In this document: one piece after another, positions 38,796 through 51,600 of the stretch
Numbering within the stretch: the stretch's first letter is position 1
How the letters are laid out: each line of letters begins with the position of its first letter
The notes under the pieces: model-generated
What the model was told of the DNA's origin: nothing
The model's database searches: none
The model's input: the letters and a program-made list of their open reading frames with translations, nothing else
Translations under genes and position numbers: made by a program
Assembly: GCA_030141605.1 (NCBI GenBank)
Contig: JAQGDQ010000007.1
Span: 246,001 to 310,000, forward strand
DNA length: 64,000 bases
Direction: 5' to 3'
Origin: Tubiluchus corallicola
Lineage: Eukaryota; Priapulida; Priapulimorpha; Priapulimorphida; Tubiluchidae

Positions 38796-39719
38796 TACAT
38801 TAGATTGTCATCAACACCTAGGTGGCTCCACTGGCATGTTTTTTCACTATAATATGTAATCCAGCATGCCTATGTAATAGGCGTGTTCCAATTAGCACGA
38901 TGATTAAACTTCGATGAATGATGTTTATAGTGTCTATCTAATTTTGATTTAAATGAATTTACAGATGTTGCTCTTCTCACATCACAGGGCAATCTATTCC
39001 AGATATCTGGCATCGTACAAGAAAACGTTCGAGCGGCATTCAGTGAGACTCTTGGAAGGAGATATATAGCTCTTTAGAAAGAGGAAGAACAGCCATACGA
39101 TGATGTGAGCTGCATTTTAGGACGCTTCCTTACTGAGGAGCTGTGACGAGTTGATTTGCGGTTTCATTTTGCACAATTTTTGCTTGGGAAACTGCTGACG
39201 CAAAGCCATTGCTCTGACGTCATCCATTATACTCTGTCTATAACCTAATAACTTTAATTCAGTAAAAGCTGCTGCTCGCTTCGGGTTGTAAATGAGGCCT
39301 ATGTAGGATGTTCGTGTATTTTTGATTATAAGTGAATTTATACGCAAAATTTTTTTGCAGGACATTTGCTAGTTCTTTGTGATTTCAGCTATGTGATCTT
39401 TAAAATTTAGTTTATTATCAAATAATAATCCACTTGCATCATACATTTTGTATTTATACTCATAACCTGATCCCACGGATACAACCTTACACTTGTTGGG
39501 ATGGAACTGCATACCATTTTCGATTACCCAATCACAGAGCCCTTCTAGATCCAATTGAATATCATTACAGCTGGTAAAGGCATCAGATTCAGACAAGATT
39601 TTGCTGTTGTTAGGAAAAAGACGAAGAGAATTTCTCATGCAACTAGGCAAGTCATTTATAAATATCACAAATAAAATAAAATACCTATGAAATAACTTAC
39701 TACACACGTAGTAAGACAC
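38796..39719 (-). pseudogene. degenerate LINE reverse transcriptase, split by a Helitron-like insertion
   Basis: 39719-39373 (minus) encodes a reverse transcriptase fragment with ILFVIFINDLP, then LRLFPNNSKILS where an active enzyme has F-A-D-D, then DWVIENGMQFHPNKCKVV and LLFDNKLNFKDHIAEIT. After the foreign block 39058-39372, the minus strand at about 39048-38870 reads RTFSCTMPDIWNRLPCDVRR and SVNSFKSKLDRHY, the usual C-terminal end of such ORF2 proteins. About 150-200 residues that normally lie between are missing. The lost catalytic Asp pair and the internal gap show a dead copy. Confidence 0.8.
39058..39372 (+). mobile_element. Helitron/Helentron-like element, copy 2 (5'-truncated)
   Basis: Matches the 3' third of copy 1 from TATATAGCTCTTTAGAAAGAGG onwards, including GACGTCATCCATTATACTCTG and CAGTAAAAGCTGCTG. 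It ends with a hairpin (GCAAAATTTTTTTGC), a short spacer and CTAG|T. It is embedded inside the LINE remnant. Confidence 0.72.
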
Positions 39720-39929
39720 GTAACTACAGAAGCAAATTGACTAAAAGTGCAAGACTCTTAAGTGAAACATATTTACTCGGTTAAAGTACACATTTCTGCA
39801 TTGCCATAATTATAAGAAATTTCAGAGACAAGACATAAAATTAAATTGATACATGTACGTAGTTAGTAGTTAAAAAGTAATTAAAGTAAAGTTAAAAGAT
39901 TAGTAATTAAAAAAGTAACCGTGATTTTT

Positions 39930-40095
39930 CTGTTTAAAAATTTTTCAAGGAATTGTTTTTTATGTGAAATGAGTGTTCTAGGAAAAAGATTTTTTTGGGG
40001 GAAAATTTTTATCGAATTTTTTTCTGGGAAGTTATTTTTTTGGGGAAATGGTTTTTCAGTGGAAAAAATTTTCTGGGAAACACTTTCTCTGAGGA
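39930..40095 (+). repeat. degenerate T/G-rich tandem array
   Basis: Repeated TTTTTCTGGGAA / TTTTTTGGGGAAA-type units of about 20 bp. ORFs through it are compositional. Confidence 0.5.
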
Positions 40096-40184
40096 AACGG
40101 ACCTGAATTGTTTATAACATGCATGCATAGTTTGCATACATCAAAGAAAAATTATTAGTGCTGAACATTCTCTACCAAAAAGTG

Positions 40185-40600
40185 AATTCGAATCGAATTT
40201 GTGACTTGCGAATTTAAGCCTAATTGAATTTCGGTATTTTGAATGCGAATCGAATTCGAACTCCGTTTGAAAGGATTTGAACAAGTTTTCAAACCATCAG
40301 TAATAAGTGGTCTCACAGAGATTATTTATATTATTCGATTTTGTTCTGCAGTAAAATCACTATGTAATTGAGTTACAAATTGTGCACAGAAATTGCAGCT
40401 AAATTGTTGCTAAATTACAGCTGAAAAGGTTTCAGACGTTTTAATGATAAGGAATGTGTGTGGTTAAAGTTCTGAATTATTCGAATTCATAATTTTAAAT
40501 TAGAATCCAATTCGAACTAAAAATACTCGTTCAAGTCGAATGATGCAAATGTTTAATTCGATTCGAACCTTCGAACTCAAACGTTCGATGCGTACACCTA
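40185..40600. repeat. TTCGAA/GAATTCG-rich palindromic repeat region
   Basis: Left part rich in GAATTCGAATCGAATT-type motifs and right part rich in the inverse (TTCGATTCGAACC, TTCGAATTC), with unrelated sequence between. This looks like a foldback or MITE with simple palindromic ends, at low resolution. Confidence 0.5.
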
Positions 40601-43225
40601 AAAATTATGACAATGTAAGATGCCAAATATCCCATTGTCCTAACGCAGAAGTCATAGATATTAGAGGTTGGTGTTTGGTGCATCAATCTTTGCATATTTC
40701 AGTGTTCTTTCTTTGTTCGCCATTTTGGCACGTGGAGGAAATGAAAAGTTATCCATTAGGATAAAAATAGTATTTTTTGGATCAGAAAACGGATTTGTAT
40801 AACTGAAGTAAGTATCTAAGCTACCGCAACTTACATTTAATTTAGATAATGGTGAAATTTAGCTTCAGGAGAAAATAAATGTCAGGTCGTCATACTCGTA
40901 GTACGGTTTGATGGAACATCGCGATTTAGCTAAGTCTGAAATCGATCGTACTCTTTCTTAGTTAATAAATTAAATTAATAATTGTTAAAAATATCAATAT
41001 ATTCGAAATAATTGATTAAATATAAATTATACATTCAATAAAATAAAATTTATAATTTGTGGGCCTTTTGCGTGAGCAATGTTAATTTATTTTTGAGATC
41101 TAATCTTTTGAATTTAAAAAGAGCAGCTTTTTAGACAATAAACACATAAATGAAAGTGATGTCTTAACGAAATGGTATGACATACCATAATGATATATCA
41201 TGATCTGCTGGCCTGAACTATTTATTGCAATACTGGTAGGGCTATAGTCAAGTATTATAGTACCACTCCATGTTTTGTAATATGTGTGTGCTTGCAAACC
41301 AAAACCGACCGTAAGTCAGCATAGTTAAAACTATCTTATGATGCTTCAAAGTAGAAAACACCAAAAATTTGGTCAAATGTCGATTTTTTATTTTTTAAGA
41401 AAACAAACACTAAATATATTGGACTTTTATATTCTAGTATCAAATTATCAGGAAAATGTCCAAAAAAAATAATTAGAAATCTAATTTTATAACTCCTTAC
41501 CCACTTTTCTGTCTAGAAACTAGTACTGCAATTGTAAAAAAACTTGTATTTTCTAACTCCAATTGTAGCTCGTGTAAGCAACCATTTTGCTTCGTGTTTT
41601 TTCTGTTGACAAAACCAGTTCTTCAGGAAGAGCCATCTACTGGATATAAACGTAACTTCAATTTGCTCTTTTAAAATACATAGCAACAACAATTTCGTAC
41701 GGTTGCTAAGTATTTTGTAGAGGCGCGACAAAAAAGCGATAGCTAGCTTTACAGCGATTTTCTCAAGATTATGCTTTCCAGTGCATAGCCTGCACCTCCA
41801 CTTCAAAGTGGATTATCTCAGCTTAGAAATAACATAGAACAATGAGCTTGGTATCAAAATGATCCTCGTAAAATGGAGATTCAAGATATGTGAATAACTA
41901 GAACAGCTTAATTGCCGACTTATGGATGGTTTTGCTATGCAAGTACACATATGACTAATGCTGCTAAGTTTTCTCCCTCAAAAAATTTGTATTGTATACA
42001 ATACTGTATTGATTATTAAATTTGCTACGTGTTAAAACACTTGGTCGACAAAGTTTTTAATGACACCAAACCTAAATACTGCTGACGCAATAAGGGTTTA
42101 TTAAAAGCTTTTGTAACCCGGAGATTAAATTACATTGCATTAATTAAAATACTCTGAGGTTTATAATTGCAATTAAATTACATAACATTAAAACGACATT
42201 GCACAACATTAATTAAAATAGACTGAAGTTTAAATTACATTACATTTAACAGACAATAATTTGCGTTAACATTAATTTTATTAAAATTCATTATTATAAT
42301 ATCTCGTGTCACAGTGTAATAGCCCAAAAAGTTTCAAATCAATGAAAATTTCACGGATTTTTTTTAAAAATTCATTGAAATTCTCTGTGTGAAGTTAAAA
42401 GAGTGAGGGAAATCAACAAATCCTGTATTTGAGCTGATCATGTTCATGTGCACTGGTTCTTAGCACTTGCATAGTAGCCTGCGATATATGTATTGTGTTA
42501 TTTTTTGGATTGAATAAATAAGATTATTTTCATCGGAACTGCGCACCCATATTGTAACTTTAGTTTTGCATCAGCGTTATATTTTTGTTTTGTATTTGAA
42601 TCAATGCAAATGCAGTCAAACGTCTTTGTGCCCCCAAATTGGGACCACAAAAGCTGGCTTTATGACGCGGTTTGTTAAATTTTGCCAAAGACGAATCACA
42701 AAACAGTCAGACAAGTGTACACAGGTTAAAATCCCCAATTTATATTCTAAAAGTGAACGAATTAACAGGAAATTATTAAATCAATCGTGAACTAACAACA
42801 CACTCAACGTGTCGTGTGCTGGAGGCGGTGTGACGTGTTATTTTTATATGCATTTGAATACAACTGTTTCGTTCCTGGCCATTTTATAAGTGGTAAACGC
42901 GTTTGGCAATTCTACAAGAGGCTGTATAATGAGGTTTGACTATAGTTCATCTTTTTGTAGCTGCATTGGTCAAATGTAAGCTTCCATTCCATAATTTTGA
43001 AACGAATTATAAATTTTAATTACTTAAAGTTAAGGGGACATTTTGAATTTTCTTAATAGCTACATAGCATCAGAGACATGCTTTGCACTGTTTAGTGTCA
43101 GTATAGACTAATCAGGATTTTCATTTCAAAAATAAGCTTTTTTATACATATGCGCTAATAAGTAGGCCTAATCCTAACTAATGGTTCTGTGGGAGTAATG
43201 TTGAACATTTTTTCTTTTGTTTCAG
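40601..43225. other. non-coding, nothing recognised
   Basis: No coding exon, RNA gene or shared repeat identified. The RPL41 promoter and a probable non-coding first exon must lie near its right-hand end. Confidence 0.4.
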
Positions 43226-43239
43226 ATTTCTGTAGCAAG

Positions 43240-44489
43240 ATGAGAGCTAAGGTACATTGACTTCTTTAAATGGTTCTTTTGCTTTTAAAGTTAGCTAAAT
43301 AGATTTTTTACAACATTTGTATATTATTAAGATATAGTTAAGGTAAATAATTGTACTGTTTAAAGTTGGCTGTATGTACCACACACGTGCAAAGGGGTCG
43401 AAACAGCTAGAGTAATTAGTGGGTAACTGAACTCATATAGGTTACTTGTGTATGCCTAAAATATTATATGCAACAGTTGATGGCGAATAACTTTAAAAAA
43501 CACATATTGATTGAAAATAAACTAAAATTTTCTTGAAACTTTTGTGTCTGTAGAAAAAACTTTGACCTAATCCTACCTTCAACTATTTTATTGATCTTCA
43601 AGTGATCCCCACTACAGTTCATCTGCTATGATTCAGCCCTGTTTAGTGAGTTTGTCATGTTATGTCCAACCCAGGACTATTCATCCCCATGGGGCTTAAC
43701 ACAGCATAAACAATTAAAGAGGAATAGAAGCTTTTTTATAAAGTAACATTGAAATTATTCTTACAGTTAAAGTGAAAAGTACATACCTTTTCATTGAGTT
43801 TAAAGCTTTGTTAAGTTGTAAGCAACTACTGAACTTTAAAATTTTTTATCGTAAAACAAATCACATTTTACCCTCTTAATTTTGACGTGCGTAGAATCAA
43901 ATCTTCTTTTAACTGCTGCGTATGGCCACACTTCATAATTACGTTTTGAAACCATAAATCAACCCAATAAATTGCAGTAAATTTTGATATAGGCCTACAT
44001 TGTGCGCAGCAGCCTGGTAATGTAACCATTAGTGACCCAATGCTATTGCTAAAGGGGATATATGCTGCTTACAAAATCCAATGAATATTCAGACCTATTA
44101 TTGTTTGTTTTTTAGGGTCAGGCACTTTAAGATTGGAGAATATAGGCATTAATCAATTGCAAATTTTGAATGGCAAAAAACTTCACATACAGACACTTAG
44201 AACTGCACATAACAACCCTGTTGAGAATCATGTTATATGTATAAATTGCACGATTAGAGCCACTTGACAACTTATTGTTTTAAGCATTTTTGCTTGTCTA
44301 AAGCGTGTATGGTATGTGCTTAGCCAAGTAGCTCTGGTATGTGCTTAGCCAAGTAGTTTTCTCTTGGCATACGGTATATAAAGGTAATTATTTATTTTTA
44401 TTTTTATTTAAATCTTGCTTTAGTGGAGAAAGAAGAGAATGAGACGATTGAAGCGCAAAAGAAGAAAGATGCGTGCGAGGTCCAAGTAG
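43240..44489 (+). CDS. RPL41: RPL41 (eL41), 25-residue ribosomal protein
   Basis: Two coding exons, 43240-43251 (four codons, MRAK) and 44424-44489, joined in phase 0 across a GT-AG intron of 1172 bp. The product is 25 residues of almost only Arg, Lys and Met (beginning MRAKWRKKRMRRLKRKRR), the hallmark of eL41, the smallest protein of the large ribosomal subunit. The exon holding the ATG starts at 43226 after a TTTCAG acceptor, so a non-coding 5' exon lies upstream. The second exon appears to end at 44536 at a perfect GTAAGT donor, and a 3' UTR exon follows at about 45495. The pattern of tiny coding exons and UTR introns is typical of ribosomal protein genes. Confidence 0.95.
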
Positions 44490-45188
44490 ACGGCTGAGCT
44501 TCCCCATATCCTAGCACTGGGTGCTTATGTTTACATGTAAGTAACGTAACAGATATTTGATGGTGCTTGAAAGTTTAAATATGCATTTTGTTAGCTCTGG
44601 GTTGGCTAACTAAACTAACAAAATTCAAATTCTAAAATCTTTAAATGACGGCACTAAAGTGTAAGTGTTCCGCTTACTGATTGAAACTGAACAGTTTCTA
44701 AGCCTGGCAAAGTGTAAATTAAGTTTTTTTATGAAATATATAAAACGAATAGATCTAACATGAAAATATTTAAAAATAGTCGGGTAAATAAACCCAAGAG
44801 TTTCACATAAGCAGTGTTATGTAATTATGATTTTTTCTCTTCTAACGATTTTGTTTGTGGAATTTGTATACCAGAAAATTGTTTCTGTCAACTGTAGTTT
44901 CATTAGCAGAGAGGTTATAAGAATTCTGAATTTGTAAATCTGCGGTCGTTGTTTTTCTAGTTGCAGCTCCTTACCTTGAATTATCAGTGGCCTTGTTTGG
45001 GGTAATTTGATTTTGTGTAGAAATTTCCAAAACTGTATTGTGGTTGAGTTTCCGTACCACAAAAACTGAGTTTGGTCCTAGTTTATCTGAATATAAAAAT
45101 AAATGCCACTTGATTTATTTAATTAAATGATCGCAGTGCTTGAACGTTTACCCCTACCCCAGTAATCTAGACATTTGGTTGTCGTACA

Positions 45189-45418
45189 ATAGATTTAAAT
45201 GCGACAAAAGTGCAGAGAGAGATTGCTAGACTTGTGCAAAAATTGAGACAACAATAGGCACCATGTTCTAATACAAATTCTATGGTTTATTGTATGGCAG
45301 ACAATGTGCATCATTTTGTACCATACAAAAACAATGGCAAAAAGAGACTTTGGGTGACAGGATTGTTCGATATTCGAGGCTAGCAATGTCCCTATCCTCG
45401 CATGGCATTTAAATCTAT
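45189..45418. mobile_element. MITE, family B, copy 1
   Basis: Termini ATAGATTTAAATGC and GCATTTAAATCTAT are perfect 14-bp inverted repeats. The subterminal GAGAGATTGCTAGAC is echoed inversely as GGCTAGCAATGTCC. About 230 bp, inside the 3' UTR intron of RPL41. A second copy is at 57552-57793. Confidence 0.8.
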
Positions 45419-45494
45419 GCGTTGTACTGTCACACTTCTGTTAATAAAAATGTAAATCATTATAAGAAATACTATTGTAGCCTTCTTATTGCAG

Positions 45495-45690
45495 GTGACC
45501 CGGTTCAGTAATGACTCTGATGAATGCAAATTTATTTGCTGATGTGACCATTGCTGACCGACGAGTCTTCTCCGCCAGCCAGTGGTTATTTTGGATTACA
45601 GCTAATGCTTTTATACGTGTTTACCATCTCTATGATATTTCTGTACATACATTCATGTTTTCAACAAATAAAATGTGTGAGTTGATGGAA
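45495..45690 (+). other. probable RPL41 3' UTR exon
   Basis: Follows a TTATTGCAG acceptor and contains AATAAA at 45667-45672 close to its end. It pairs with the GTAAGT donor at 44537. Splice-site quality and the poly(A) signal are the only evidence. Confidence 0.55.
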
Positions 45691-45699
45691 ACGTGATTG

Positions 45700-48660
45700 A
45701 CTCATTTGCATTCATGGAGGAAACTTATTATTTTAAATCTTGTTCTCATAGTTTTATCAGTATTTAATTTATCAACACTAACATGCAATTTATAAGATAT
45801 GTGATACACCAACTGGCAGATATTAATGTTGTTGCTGATTCTACTGATAACACCTACAATAGCGGAAGTCATGACCAGATCAGATCAGAAAAATGGCAAG
45901 ACCAAGTGAGAGGGCAGTAATTTATATCTGCCGTGCATGATCTTATGGTTGCGGATAACTGACGTTGTCGTGAATCGTTGCCTGTACTGGAAACCAAGCA
46001 AAGGAGAGTTATCCATTTTTCAGCACTCGTCAAGGAGTTGTCAGTGATTAACATAGATGGCGCCGAGTACCCCAGTGGGGATGTGTAACCTCTAGGTTGA
46101 AATGCTGCCAGGCTATTTTTTAAAATAAAAAGCTGCAATGCACATACATTACATAACAGCAATAATGTTTATTTGATGTGAATTTCTGACTTACAACACT
46201 AAGCAACAATTTCTAATATATTTACAGTGTATAAAAGAAGTGGAGAGCCAAATATCAGTCCTGCAGTTAACAGGTGTACCAAAGAAAGCCTTTCCTTACC
46301 AAACAAATTTGACTGACTTATTTCAATTCACAGTACAGCTAGGATTTAAAGTAGTATCAGTATACCATCTTGCATTATGGTATGTAATTGATACTAAACA
46401 GCAGCACATCAATTTAGCTAAATTTTGTATAAATTCGTATGCATGTAATTGATACTAGGCAGCACATCAATTTAGCTAAGCTTTGTACAAATTTGTATAG
46501 ATGGTTCTTTTTTATATATAATTTCGACACAGGTAATAAAAAATGTTAACCCATATCTTCACATGCAGGTGATGAACTTTAATGCTAACCATTTCTGCAT
46601 TGCACAGAACTGATGATCACAAACACTACATATGCTAGCACAGATGTACATAACGCTAAGCCTGCTACTAACCCACAGGAAGAGCTACCACGGATGTAAC
46701 TAGGGTACTGTAATTTGGGCGCAATCGTGAAAACCAAATGTTGGAAGAATATCTGCTAACAGAAAATGCAATTAATGAATAACTAAAAATGCAAAACTGT
46801 TGCAGACAACTATTACTGTGACGTACTACTTTTGTGCAGGTGTACCAACTATTCCCGTCAATTTAGAAATGAGGGCAGTGATTTGAAATGTATAGCATTG
46901 TAGTATGATACAGAAGAATACATATCGGCAAAGCAGACTTAACACTCTTCACCAACACATGCAAGAAGTCGTTATAAAACTTGACTATTATAATTACATT
47001 ACTAATATTACAGATTAATTGTACACACAAGCTGATTTTACAAATACTAAAACAAAATGATTATAATGGTCTTGACCTTGCATATACAGTAGTTGTGTTA
47101 CTGCTAAAAAAATTTATAATTATTAGAAATAATTCATTTTCCATTGTAACAGGAATGAATTTTCATCTTTTGGCAACTAACGGGAATTAAACGTCATCAA
47201 AAAATTACAGCTTGAATTTTAATCACTTTCAGAAAATTCTGCATAATTTGATACAAAAATGTGATTTCTTTTCCAGAGTCCCTAGAATTACTGACTGAAG
47301 GAATTTGCATGCTGAAGTCATTTACAACGTTCTCGTTTTATTGAAGCACAAATAGAAACATTTGTAAATGCTCAAGAGTGCTATGAATGCTTGCTTTAAA
47401 ATTGCAAAAATCTTTAACAAATTACTCAAAACTAAGTGCAATTTATGGAATTATATTAGTTCAAGAATGATCCTCGAAACAGGTACAACTTTTCAAAGGA
47501 GAATGTCAACAGACTCGACAGATTTCAAGGTCTGTTTAAGTACTGTATTGTCATAATTTGCTGTACATTTACTGGTATGGCCTAATTTCAAGAAGGATCG
47601 TAATGACAATGCAAAATGCAAGTTTCAGGACCATTTTTGTAACTACCACTAAAAATGATCTTCTCACTGACATGGAAGATACAAAAAATTTCCTGTAGAT
47701 TTTGTCAAATGAATGTACCGTGAAGGAACGAATTGCCACTAATGAACAAATACAGTCGCATCATCTCCATAGTGACTAACTGCATCACAAACTTTCTAGA
47801 AAAACTTCTGACCGTTATATTATCGAGCTTGTAGGAGTTCATAACAAACGACGCATTTATGTAAAATTGTATAAACAATTACATCAAGTAGATATTATAT
47901 ATACAATTGTTACTCAAAAGACAAATATTATTCACAAGCGTATATCAATTCATTACACCGGCACCAATGAGTTAAACCCACAATGTTCTTCACACAGGAT
48001 AGTTCAGGACAAGTGGCAGATGCTTAAAGCTTTCTACGGTCATTTCACCTGCTAACATTTTAAATCAGTGAGTCGCTTCAATTAAAATATTTACACTAGA
48101 ATTTTTTAAATAAAGAAATCAAATTACGGATTAGTGAAAGACTGCTACAATTAACAATAACATTTATATTACCTCGCATAACCAAATCGAGTTAAAATAT
48201 TAGAAAAAAACGTAACAGCTAAATTGAAGCTGCAACCATGTCAGAATATATCCCAAAATAATTACACAATATCACAATAATGACATCATTGTGATAACAG
48301 AACATATCAATAGACACATATCTATTCAAACAGCGGAGACATTAGTTAGTTTCGAAAAAAGTTTACAGCATAAACTTATATATAAATTGTTGATTGCATA
48401 AAAGAATTAGATAAACTATTTTGCTGCATGTGAGATTGTAGACATAAAGTACAGACATTGTATACATAACACGTGTAACAGACAACACTCGAAGCATCTG
48501 AAACAAAACAAAAACAAAGAATATAATGTCTGGTGTTCATAGTTACAAAAAATCACACAAAAGCTATACGCATGGCAGCGCGTGCCAATAATACAACACA
48601 CGCCATGTTGTACAATGTGTAATCATTGTGATCACCCGACCACAGTGTTCTAGATAATGT
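45700..48660. other. intergenic between RPL41 and RAB5 (convergent)
   Basis: No recognisable exon. A partial tandem duplication of about 60 bp (AATTGATACTA...CACATCAATTTAGCTAA) lies at about 46387-46490. Short ORFs here have no recognisable domain. Confidence 0.4.
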
Positions 48661-48666
48661 TGAATG

Positions 48667-48672
48667 TTTATT
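48667..48672 (-). promoter_or_regulatory. candidate poly(A) signal almost abutting the RAB5 stop
   Basis: AATAAA on the minus strand, 4 nt downstream of the TGA at 48679-48677. If used, the 3' UTR would be only about 20-30 nt. Other signals may exist further downstream. Confidence 0.4.
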
Positions 48673-48676
48673 GTGA

Positions 48677-51600
48677 TCATTTGCAGCAGCCACTACCAGC
48701 AGGTTGATTTGATGCAGTGCCATCATCTAGCCGGCGCCCGCCAGTTGTTGTTGCTCCTGTCGTGTTCTGTTCATTTTTTGGAAGCTTTTTAGCTGCAAGA
48801 AAGGAAAAATTAATATGCCTACTAGCAAAGACCCTGCAAAAAATTTTGCGTAATAATTCACTTATAATCAACAATGCGCAAACGTTCTACCTAGTGTTTG
48901 TTTATTTACCTAAAGCAACGCCAGCAGCAGGTTTTATTGAATTTCAGTTATAGACAGAGAACAATGGAAGGGCATCAGAACAATGGCTTTGCGTCAGCAG
49001 TATTCCAAAGAAAAATGCCAGAAATGGAACCTCCAGGCAACTTAATCACAGCTCCTCAGAGTGGAGACGTCCTAAAATACAGCCCACACCATCGTGTAGC
49101 CCTGCACTTCCTCTTTCTAAAGAGCTATATGTCTCCGTTCAAGAGTCATATATTCGCTGCCAGAATGTTTTTTCTGCATGCTGTTTGGTCAAAATTTTGA
49201 AAAAATCGGAGTTGGGTCCGGGAAAACATCCGTTACAGGACGCCGTGGGCCTCTCGCAAATTCGATATACGCCTACTACATCAAACGCTGAACGGGCTAT
49301 TTATCCATAGCCAGCACCACCCCAAGCCTATTCCCATTCTCCAGAAACAACAGGTATAAGTTTTGCAAAAAAGGGCCATTTTGTAGGTTTTTCGCCTCCC
49401 ATTAATCCGGGGTGGACCCGATTCGAAAAATAAACCCCCAATGGCATGACACTAGATCGAGACCTTTCGTTTGATATATAGATCGCTGCAAATGGTGCCG
49501 TCGTCGCAGCTGTAGCCTCGAATCTTATATGTATACACACACATATATATATACATATATTAAGCCCATACTACCGAAATTAATTATACTGATCACAGCA
49601 AAATCAGTAATCTTTTGCACACAGAAATCGAGTGCATAAAGATGCTGTTTACAAAATAGGAGTAAACGTCCCAAAACAATAAAAAAATGGCACTACCATT
49701 AATTTATCAACAACTAAAAAGCATGTTTGAAATACAGTATGATGCGGTAACTATAATTGCCTTGACGTCTGTAAGTCGCATGAACAAGCTAATGAACTCG
49801 AGTCTAAAAACTTCCAAAGTAAAGTAACTATAAAGTACATATACAACTGTACATACTCAAGCCCAAACACTGACCTAGGGGTGCAAATGTCATGTACAAA
49901 TAAAAACTATGTACTCGAAATGATACTAAAATATTATACTACTAAGTATAAGGAATACATGCATTCAACGTAACATATATTAGTTGACCAAACAAGCCAA
50001 TGCAGTAAAGAAAAAACTTCTGCAAACATTCTTTGCCTAAGTGATCAAGTAAAACTGACTCACCTATAGCCAAAAACAAATCGTTTACGTTCATTGCCGT
50101 CTTTGCTGACGTTTCCATAAATAATAAACTATTTTCATCGGCATATTGTTGTGCTTCCTAGTGAACGAAACCAAAGCAAACATCAGCAAGCTAGTTTTAC
50201 AATAATAGCCTGTTACTCTAGATATGCTAAAACAGTTCGAAAAAACAAGTACAAAATAAAATAGTACTTATTTCCTAATAAAATTTTATGAGAAACAAAA
50301 AGTGTTTTCAGTTGCAACATATACAGAAGTTGACAGGTCATAATAAAAACTGTTACTCGTTAAGGAAAGTAGCTCATTGATAACAATTATCCACTAATAA
50401 GTAATAATTGAATGGTCAGGGGTGTGTAATTGTAGCTGAACATGATCAATTGATGATGGATCACAAGGAAAATCGCTCCCGCATCATTTAATTTGTTATA
50501 CCACCTCTGGGATTTCCCTCTTTGAGACAGTCTATATCAGTACATAGTATATGCATCCGGTGCCATTATCTGCTCTGGTTCTATCATAATAAGTCTGCCA
50601 TTAAATACAAGATGCTGGCTTGAAATCAAACGTATGTGTGTGTGTGTGTGTCAAATACAGAGAATAATTCACATAAGATTATCAAGTACCATATAACATT
50701 CACTACGGTTGACAAACTGTATAACATTCACTACGGTTGACAAACTGTCAGATTTTTGTTTTACTGAGTGACTTACCAGTTACCAATGAATATATGCACA
50801 ACCTGAAGTTTTAACTGCTATATAATTTGATAGAGCACTCCTGTGATACTGTAAACTAACTGAGTGGAAAATACAAGCAACGAAATAAAAGAAGTCACAA
50901 TAAACATTTTAATAATTCCTTGCACTGTTACGATGTTAATATAGTAATGAATAAAGCTTTGACAAACGTTGACAAGCAGAAGGGTTGCTCTAGACTTTAA
51001 AAGACAAACTAACTTTGCACGGTTTTAATAATTACTATTAGTGCATCTTATTGGCAATCAGAATTTAAATTAATGAAAGCCTTTTACATGGACATATCTG
51101 CTTTAATATGCTCCGAGAAATCACGGTGAATATTGAAGCACATTTGGACACAACTCTTGTACATAAGCACCAAAAATCTTGAATCTGTCCCCTTCCCCAG
51201 TGAAACAGGAGTTGAGTACCTTCAACTGTTATCAATACTAACCTTGGGTATAATATCTAAACAAATAATTTCACATGAAAGTATTAAAATAAAAAGGTGC
51301 AAAGTCTTCATCCCCAACAACTTACCTATGTGTGCACGATATACACCGCTTGACACTGAGAAGGTTCAATGCACCACCGCAGCAACACTGCTAGTCACTC
51401 ATTATCATTGTACATATAAAGTTCAATGTTTGATAGTTTAGTTTGTTTGGCTCTCTTTTAAAATAAAATGTCCACCGTAAATTTAGTAAACCAATGTGAC
51501 TCACGCTTAGTTGAAACTTAGTATACGTTGAATACGAACAAAAGCAAAAGTAAATTTTATATGTGTACCTTTGCTAACTAGTGTACCAACATTCATCACT

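Noticed and set aside
41513-41806. 97-residue minus-strand ORF
   Set aside because: No recognisable domain and no splice or repeat partner in the window.
45513-45567. C/D-box snoRNA in the RPL41 3' UTR
   Set aside because: A TGATGA, a CTGA and a 5-bp closing stem occur, but box-to-stem spacing is poor on the 3' side and it lies in an exon, not an intron.
46240-48055. Several 60-70 residue plus-strand ORFs as exons of a gene
   Set aside because: No family similarity recognised, no consistent splice sites, and part overlaps a local tandem duplication.
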